A program made the translations under genes and the position numbers. The notes beneath the pieces are model-generated. The model did no database searches, was not told where the DNA came from, and worked only from the letters and a program-made list of their open reading frames with translations. From the NCBI GenBank assembly GCA_000469685.2, contig LS997563.1, forward strand, positions 28,435,897 to 28,499,896: 64,000 bases of DNA, given 5' to 3'. Below, piece by piece: positions 36,801 through 45,800 of this stretch (position 1 is the first letter of the stretch; every line of letters starts with the position of its first letter). The DNA comes from Haemonchus contortus. Taxonomy: Eukaryota > Nematoda > Chromadorea > Rhabditida > Trichostrongylidae.

Positions 36801-39800
36801 ACGTCAGCCTAATAAACATTGTTGCAATCTCGGTTTACCAGCTCAGAAGAAAAACCCCAGAACTGTAAAGAAGCATGCCGAGATTCATAGAGAGTCGCAC
36901 ATGGACAACCCAATAATAGGCGAGAGCACAAAGGATCACAGACAATTATGTTCAGTCCCAGTGCCTTTGCCATCTCAAATATAGTTTAAAGAGCCTTGTA
37001 CTGCAGAACATAAGGTAATATGCTAAACAGTTCATAAGAGGGAGAGTTCACTCAAACAGCCCCGATAAGTCCAGTTCGAATATGATTCAACTATGTCACC
37101 ACTTGTTTTGACTTGATGTTCTGTTAACTGCTGTTTTATCGCCGCAACACGCGTTGCGAAAGTCCCACAAGTGCCCGGAAAGCACAAGCTCGGGTTCGAG
37201 TCCCGTTCGACACTGAGGTTTTGTCCATAAATCGCCAACCTCGTGAGACTATGTCATCACTCGCTTTCTAGGTAAAGATTCTAAGATAAAATAAAGATAC
37301 GTTACAGAGCATCGATTACCATCTCAGACAGAATCAGCGCAGAAGGGTGACTTCGTGTCTGAACACGGTAGGGCATCATTGCTTTATTACTCTTATTTCC
37401 TTTATTCTCCTCAATTCACCCCATTTAGATCAACATGGGTTTTGCTCGAATGAATCTTCACCAAAAATACAACGTTCTCGAAAAGGTCCAGAGAGGGAAC
37501 AGAATCGAGCTGTAGTCCACAACATGGAAACACCATCTGCTGATTTTCCTCATGACAACCAATGCAATCCAAACGTCCGATCAGAAATTTTTGTCCCGAT
37601 CCTGCCTTTGCTCGGCCCTCAACACGAGACCAGGCGGACGCCTTCTGCAATTTCGTCACAGCCTTCGCCCAAGAACATCAATTCTCATCTTATTAAGAAA
37701 CATCCATGGGCAAAATACGTTACTGTTAGCGACCAACCACTTCCGATGTCTGAGAACTCTGTGACAAGTTCTGTGTCTCTCGATGTTTACTGCCATATTC
37801 CTACAACTGGGTATTTTTCGTACGAATTCGTGAAGTCTCTTTTTCCTCGTCGCCATCGTCAGCATCCCAACTCCCGTGGACCGCTTACAATCTTTGAGCT
37901 TATGCGTCTCCAGAATGCCGTCGACTTTCGAGAACATTCGCTAAATATTATTCACCAACTGTGTTGTAGAGTATACTCAGCTCGTGAAAATGATAATCCA
38001 AAAACACCTCCAGGTTCTATGGCTACAACCATTCTTCCACTCCCTTGGCACAGTAGTCCAGTTCTTTACCAGGTTGTATCCCGAAACAGTAGCGAAGAAG
38101 TAATTCTTGAAGCCAAAGACTTCTTTATTGTTGGTCCTGATCGCGGCGAGTTACAGTGCATCGTGCTCGATCAGTTCTCCACGAATATAAAGTCAGGCAC
38201 ACGAGGCTTCGACGGTCAACTTCTGTCGGTTAAGGATTTTGTCTGGGTGTACTCTTTAGAACCTACGATGGAGGCCCTTCAGAACCCATCAAATGTTCTT
38301 GCAAGAGCTCGAGCGCCTAGAACAATCGCTCTGGATACATTCGTACCCTATTTCTTTCGGGTACGTGAATTTATTTTCGTTACTCCTCCGAAAGCCACTC
38401 ATTATGTGTATGGCCTTGTAGTAGAAGACAGAAGCGAGAACTCCTCATACGGAATAGTTTTCGAAAGCGTACCCGAAGTAGTCACTGTTCCGTTCGATGT
38501 TTTCCAGTTCACACCTCAAGATGTTGATGAGTACGACATCGTTCTTGCGGAGACTCGCGACAATGTCTCCACAGCTATTCGCTTCTCGGAATCACCAGCA
38601 TCGGCGGATGATCAAGTTGCTCTGTGCAATTTGGTTCGGGAATTCATCCCGTCCCATCCACAAGAGGGACTGCTGCCTTTGAAAATTTTTGCCATTCCTC
38701 GTGAAGACAAGGAGTGGATTGACGATCGCATCGGTAAATTCATGAACTACTCAAAGGACCCGCAACTGGCTCACATCAAGATGACGCAGTTATTTAATGT
38801 AGCCGTCTCTTTTTTGTTCGCATTCGGAGAAATGTATGATGACAGATCTACTCGGAGGGTGACTGCCACTGTACTTAGCACAAGTGCTTTTCCGGTCCGT
38901 TTTCTTTTCAAATCGAATTCAAGCCTTGACTTTGGGTGGGTTTCGCGTCGCATTGTTTTTCTGTGGGTTATTGGTTCCGATTCTGTTGGAAGCGCCCGAG
39001 TAGAAAGCACTGAATCCAACCTCTATGATGGCACCCTTTCCATTCAACTCGTCGCTCTACCTCGCTTCCATCACTCCCTCATGCGAGCAATCAGTAGGTA
39101 CAGTTGGGAAGAGAATGGCAGCTTGTTTGTTGAAATGTGTGTCAAATTAGATCGCATTCCTGTTGCGACAGTTCCTGTTCTCCAGATCGTCTCGCAAAAC
39201 AAACTTTTTGACAACATTTCGAGGAATGCCAGATGTCAAGCTGCGCAGGTACTGGATGCCGTCTACAATAATTTTTCACAACATAAATTCGTCGATGTCC
39301 GATTGCACGACGAACGGAGAGAGGAACGAATTCCCCTTGATGGCAAACTATTTCAGCTTCATCCTGATCAGTTAGCTGCTGTTCGACTAGGATGTGGAAA
39401 TCATCCCATTGTAGCAATTCAGGGCGGGTATGGAACAGGAAAGACCTTAGTTGCTGCCTTAATCGCTGCAAAATGTGCACGCCAGCGAAAAGGCTTTGTT
39501 GTCGTTCTTGCTACATCGAATGGTGCCGTAGCACAAATTACTAACACCATCTTGAGACTTGATCAGTACAAAGAGCTGTCAGTGCTACGTTACGTGCATG
39601 AAACTCTGTGTTCCGAAAAGAATTTCTCAACCGATGTCGATATGAATAACATTCTTAAACGCCTTTCTGATGACTATGCTGAACGTTTAGCGCCGGAGGA
39701 CCTGAGAATCTGCCTACGGTTCAAAGAAAGAAGTAAACTACTTGAAAAGTGCTCCACTGTATCGGAAAACGCCTCATTGCTGTCCACTAATGAACAGAGG

Positions 39801-42800
39801 GGCTGCAGTCTAGCAGTGAAAGACTTGGCTAGTGATTTGCACACCGTGTTTCGGCTCATGTTTGCCTTGCGGACACCAAATATAATATGTATGACAGTGT
39901 CAGCCCTTCTGGGAGCCACAGAAGAGAGGGGCATGATTTATAATCATCTACAAGAATGTCACACCGTCATCGGTGACAATGCTTCTCACATTCCTGAACC
40001 GGATTTTGTGGCTATTGCGAATTGCTTGTACAACGCCAGACATATTTACGTTGGGGACATACACCAGCTCAGACCTCATATACCCTGTGATCGCAATTCT
40101 CTCCCAGTAACACTTGGTGCACAGGGATTGATGGAACTTCTGATTGAGAAACATGTCCCAAGTGCCAACATGTTCACAACGTTTAGAACTCATCCAGAGC
40201 TGGCTGAGCTTCCTAATGAACTCTTCTACGATTATGCTCTCATTGACGGTGTTTTCGAACATGAACGACGTTTGTTCCTCGATCATATCCGTTGTGAAAA
40301 CTCAAATTTACCGTTTCTTTTTGTGGATATTCCTGACCAATCACGTCTTCCGCAAGGTAGATCGCATTTCAATAACGATGAAATAAAAAGCTGTTGTGAT
40401 ATTATCACATCTTTACTAGCAAAAGGAATCCATCCTGAATCCTTAGTGATTCTTACTTTTTACAACGAGCAGACTCGGAGGCTCAAGCAGTTTGCTAAAC
40501 AGCATTCCGTAGATCTGAATCAAGTGGGTGCATACCAAAGTCTTGAGAAAGACATTGTCATTCTGCTCACTTCCTGGTATTTCCCTGATGCTGACGCCAA
40601 CGATGAACTCTTCAACGACAGTCATCGTATCAATGTCGCTTTGACTCGATGCCGCCATGGGCAGTTTGTCCTTGGTAGCAAGCGATTCCTTAGCACGCTC
40701 AGCAATTGGGCAGCAGTTATCCGATGGGCTAGGCTTCGGAATGCTGTGATCGACAAAGACGATCTACCACGTATTCTCGCATAATCCTCTTTCTGCTATC
40801 CAGCTATTTGTGAGTTTTTTTTTACATTTCTTCGGTTAAATAATACCGAGCGATTTTCGTTTAGGGATTGTTGTATTCAACAAAACAGTTTACTTCTACA
40901 AGAATCCCTACTCATCGTTACTCATCGTTGCCGTAATATCATATACCTCAAGGTTTGTCATCTACATTTGTTCCCTGCACCAATAGGATCAAAATCTACT
41001 AAATACGTTAATTTAGAAAGATGCGCTCATTTACGGAAAGAGAGGAGAGATGGTGTCGATGGTCGTATTGGTTTGTTAGGATTTAGTGCATAGGGAATAT
41101 CAATGTATTTAAGATCTCTTATGCGAAGTTCGTCGGAAACAGTCGTTAAACACTCGCCAGTTCAAACTAGATACCCTCTTCCAATATGGCTCTAACCTTA
41201 CTACTTTTGCAGATTAATGATGGAATGAGAAGTGAGATTTTAGCACGTCTTCTTTACATAATCGTTCAATTTTCGTGCTACCGTCGGAACTGTTCAGTGA
41301 GTTATAAACAACTGGATTCCTATTAGCGGCTATGAATTTACTTCGCTAGATCATTTTCATTACTTCTAATAGCACGTAAAAAAGCACACTATGTTAGAAA
41401 TGCATAGTTAGACAAGCCGGTCGTGAAACGCAAACAATCCCGTAATCTCCACCAGTTTGATCTCACATTCTTTCGAAGATGGGGTTGGTTGGAATCAGGA
41501 AGGTGGAAGGATCACTTTTCACATCGGCTCACCCTTGTGAATCATTATTGGGGGCTAAACATGCGCCCAAGCTCCACTATAGTGCAAAATGGATATCGAT
41601 TGTGGGAAAGGAGATGGCTGACTGAACACGAAGTTTGAAGAAGTCACGTAATCTGTAGTATAAATCAACCACTTGGATCGCCCGGCTGGCGCCGGACTTC
41701 ACTCCCTCTCGTATTAAATTTACCTATCCGCTTGCACCCTTTTCAAATTTGGAGGCTTCGGTAGATGAGAACATTTCATTTCCGGCCAAAAACACAAACA
41801 CCCAACACAGTTCGTGCGCGCCCCGTCCGCCATGAACAACCTCCTTAGATTTTGTGCGTTTGAGTAACTCGATTTATTTCCGACCTGATCAACCTTGGTT
41901 TCGAAATTTCACTTCGAGTCTGAATTATCGTTTTTTTTGCCCAAGCCTCGCCTCCTATGGGCGGAGTTAAGTCCTGCCGCCCGACAAAGATGCTCCCATC
42001 CTGCCGCCTGTATTTCTATCGAACGTGAGCGCTCTAGGTCCGAGTTTAAATTTTTCGCACAAACCCCGCCCCATGTCAGTGGAGTCCGGTTCTGTCGCCC
42101 ACCATGAGTACATATTCCATCCTGCCGCCTGTACTACTACCAAATTAGAACTCTATAGGTCCATGGGAATCGGAGTTATAAATTTCCGGTCAAACACAGC
42201 ACACACAAACAGGCAAACCAACAGACACACTTAGCGCGTTATATATAGTAGGATTAATTCGATAGGAAGTGCTAAAGAGATGGTAATGCGAGTAAAACGA
42301 TGAAGAAGATAACAAAATAGTTGATGTCTTAAGAAAGTCCCCCAGATGCTATTGTAAACCTTCATAAAGCCTCCACATTTGCAGTAAAAGAGGTGTTATT
42401 AACGTTTAGACATTTTTTGCCATGGGACAGACGCAATTTTGCGACAGCCTCGACCGCGGGACACATATGTCCCGCGCTGTCCCTTGAGGCGCGCTTTTCG
42501 AAGCTTGAGTGTAAAACCTACTTTCAACTGCTTATCGCTACTTAGTAAGTTGATTAATAAAATGAAAAGCCCGCAAAAATGTTCTAAATAATAAATATTC
42601 CGCTCTAACAAATGTGTATACGGACATACAAATGGCTGGAATAGAGACTGGAATACTTGGACGATATTATACAACTCGACCATCTTCTGACACCGCAGTG
42701 CGAAGTGAGGAGGTCCAGATTACCGGAGAATGCGCGAATTCGGACGACGGATAGCAAGGAGCTACTGAAGAAGTTGATGATATGGAGGAAGATATGGAAT

Positions 42801-45800
42801 TTAAATTAGAAGAAGAACAATCCGATAGTGAAAGCATGGTGGTTAAGCGATGTTTCGCCGCACGATGCTTGGACTTTTAGTGGTGCCTCCGGCTAACATG
42901 ATGTCGTTTATGACTGTAAGGAACCAACAGACTTCTACGAACTGTTTCTGAACAGAGAGATTCTGGCCTCATCATTAGAGAAACCGATAGCTATGGGACT
43001 CGACAAAATGAAGAATTTCAATGAGAATGAGCGCTGATGAAAGGAGAAAACATTTATTCGACTGCTATTAACTAACAATCAATAGCTTGCTTCCCTTGTT
43101 TTTATTTTACTTGTTTTTGTTGATCTCAATATAAATGCCGAAATTCAAAGTAGGCCCAAATTCTGTGAGACTCAGAAAACCTGTGCAAAGATGGAGCATA
43201 TCTGATTGTTAATGGACCGTTATGTTTATAGCTTTGTTACTGTTCGATCTGTAACACAAACACAAAAAACATTTCAAAAAATCACGCATGCGTTTAAAAA
43301 AGTTGGGAAATGAGCGCGGGACACAAATGTCCCGCGCTGTCTCACGTGGCCTGCAAAACGCGGGACATATGTGTCCCGCGTTGTCGTCAACGTGTTGAGG
43401 AGTACACTTATTTTTTGATTACGATAACAAATTTGGGAATAACCTTTTCACTAGACAATTTTCTCGATCCCAAAGTCAAACCTTTTATTATGGCGAAATG
43501 TTGCGCTTGGTAAACCTTTCGCTTTCACATGCTGTCAGAATAAACAGGGTTCGATTTCGGTAAAAATGGTTGAAGTCGGGAAAATTTTTGCTGTCAGAAG
43601 TTCGAGAAAGGTGAGACAGTCAATTCAGTCACTTTCTTTTATTAGCCCAAATCAGAGATTCTCGGGGAAAGTCAAGTATCACAACTTCAGATTTAAATTG
43701 CTTCATCTAAAAAGTTTACCGCTTAGTGGATGGAAATGATGTTTACAGCGGTTTATCTGTTTTAACCTACCGGGATTTTGCGAAAATATGCACTTACGCT
43801 CTATCAGCCAGATCGAGTCCTATCCCGATGGAACTAGATTTCCTTTCTTTCAGAGTAGCGATGCTAGCCCTAATGCGAACCGTCACTATATTCTTGATCA
43901 CATTCGAAAATCTGAGAAGAAGTCTTAGCAATACACTATACGTAAATTTCGGATAAAACTTTCCCAGCTTCCTTGTCTTTACCTTAATCTTACTAACAAA
44001 ACGTACTGTCTCAGGGAATTATCAAAAAGTGTCAAACAAGACTGTCTTCAATCAAACTAATTGGGTTGCTTTCTTCTTGTGTAGAACCAACCTGTATTTC
44101 AAAAAAAGTAGCATAAATATCTGAGCAGAAGGTCCGTTTTGTTCCCATTCATCATTCACTTGCGAGTCTACAGTTCAACTGACCTCAGTCATTTCCATGC
44201 CTCTGATCTCTTGCTGCGTAAACTGTGGCAATACAGGGCTGGTTATGAGTTAACTTAAGCAAGGGCACTTTATATAAACGTTAAACTAAAAATGGCCGGT
44301 ACCTTCGTAAACGTTTATGGGAGCATTCACTACATGCAGCAAAAACACGATAAGCAGGCTACTGTGCAGTCTCAGTCCAAAGTTATTCATACTGCGATTC
44401 CATTCATGAAGAGCAACTCCCTCATATATAAACATCTTTTTCGTTAGCAACTTTTAAGTCTTTTACAAATTTCGAAATTCACGAATAGCCTAGCCTTCAG
44501 CTCATCGCTTCAAGTTAAATTGCACAAACGGCAAGACATTTGCTTACCTGCTGCAATATAATTTTGTTGCCATTTCTGCCAGTTTGAATTGATTCCATTG
44601 GAAGTCCGATAAACGCTTACCAAATTGTTTCCGTACCTAAGCAGCTTAATGAAGGAAAATAAAATCGAAATTCACAAAAGCGCTAGTACCTTCAAATGGT
44701 CGATCGCCAGGTCAAGACTTTGTTGGGCAGCCCCTAATGAGCAACTCGCAATATTTACTCTGCCACCATTGATACCGGCCATGGCAATATTGAAGCCATA
44801 ATTGTCAGGACCGATTTGGTTTGATACGGGCACCTTAATAGGAAAGGTAAAGTACTGATCTGTTAATGAACACTTGTACCGTCACGTACCTTAACATCCT
44901 CAAAGGTAATAATACGGGTGGGTTGGGTATTCCAGCCAAGTTTGCTTTCCTTTTTGGCCTGTGAAAACCCTTCCATACCATCTTCGATCAATAAGCAGAA
45001 AATGCCCTTTGCACCAGGTTGGCCTTCGTGTCGTACCATTACCACATATCTGACATGGAATTCTTGGAGTAAAGGTTTTAACTTTGGAATTTAGTTTTTA
45101 ATTTTATGCTCTACAATTCCATTCTGTAGCGAATTGACTGCAAACAATGAAGCTTACATTTTTGATGAGCCAGCTCCACTTATAAAAGCTTTGGATCCAT
45201 TGATCACGTAATAGTCGCCTTCACGTCTAGCTGTTGTGCGGAGACTTGCAGCATCAGACCCTGTAACCTTCATAACACGAGGGAACAATTGTATTTGTAC
45301 ATGACCTTCTGAGTTTTGGTTGTCTTAATTTCGAACGCGATTATATCGCAAGTAAGGTAGTAACTGCTCTCAGCAAAGGATAATTACTCGGAGGTCAGTA
45401 CTGAAAGGCGACAGCAAACTACCTATGTGAATACTCCTTCCAATTAGTACCGAAAAAGTCCTATCAGGCTTAACATCAGTGTAATGATGACTATGATTCA
45501 AGGGCAGTATACTCCATGAGAAAGGATAAGAAAGAAGGGCACCATTTACCCTTTACTCCCCACTTTGTCGAGAATAGGCTGGATTTTTATCGAATTTTTT
45601 CCAAGAAGATGAAACCGACTAGAAACTTCCCCATATAGGTGAGGTGATCTGACCCGTAGAAAACGAATATCGCATCCATTCGTCATGAAAATGCCTTGCG
45701 CTCGCGCCACAGGCGCCGGCGCCAAGTGGAGCTGGGTCACCAATCTTGCTGAAACTTGCCCCTAGTTGTGTTATTAGGCATCTTTATGACGATTGGATGC

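Larger units (their letters stand above)
35777..36902 (+). mobile_element. 5'-truncated Penelope-like element
   Basis: A 1,126-bp insertion flanked by perfect 17-bp direct repeats GGACAACCCAATAATAG (35760-35776 and 36903-36919). The repeats include the right terminus of the mariner at 34492-35770. It contains the 3' part of a Penelope-like ORF ending in a GIY-YIG nuclease, then a 3' non-coding region with a hammerhead-like motif near 36776-36806. No reverse transcriptase remains. Confidence 0.85.

Noticed and set aside
36906..36919. A third mariner end at 36.9 kb
   Set aside because: The match to the mariner terminus is fully explained as the second copy of the 17-bp target duplication of the Penelope-like insertion.
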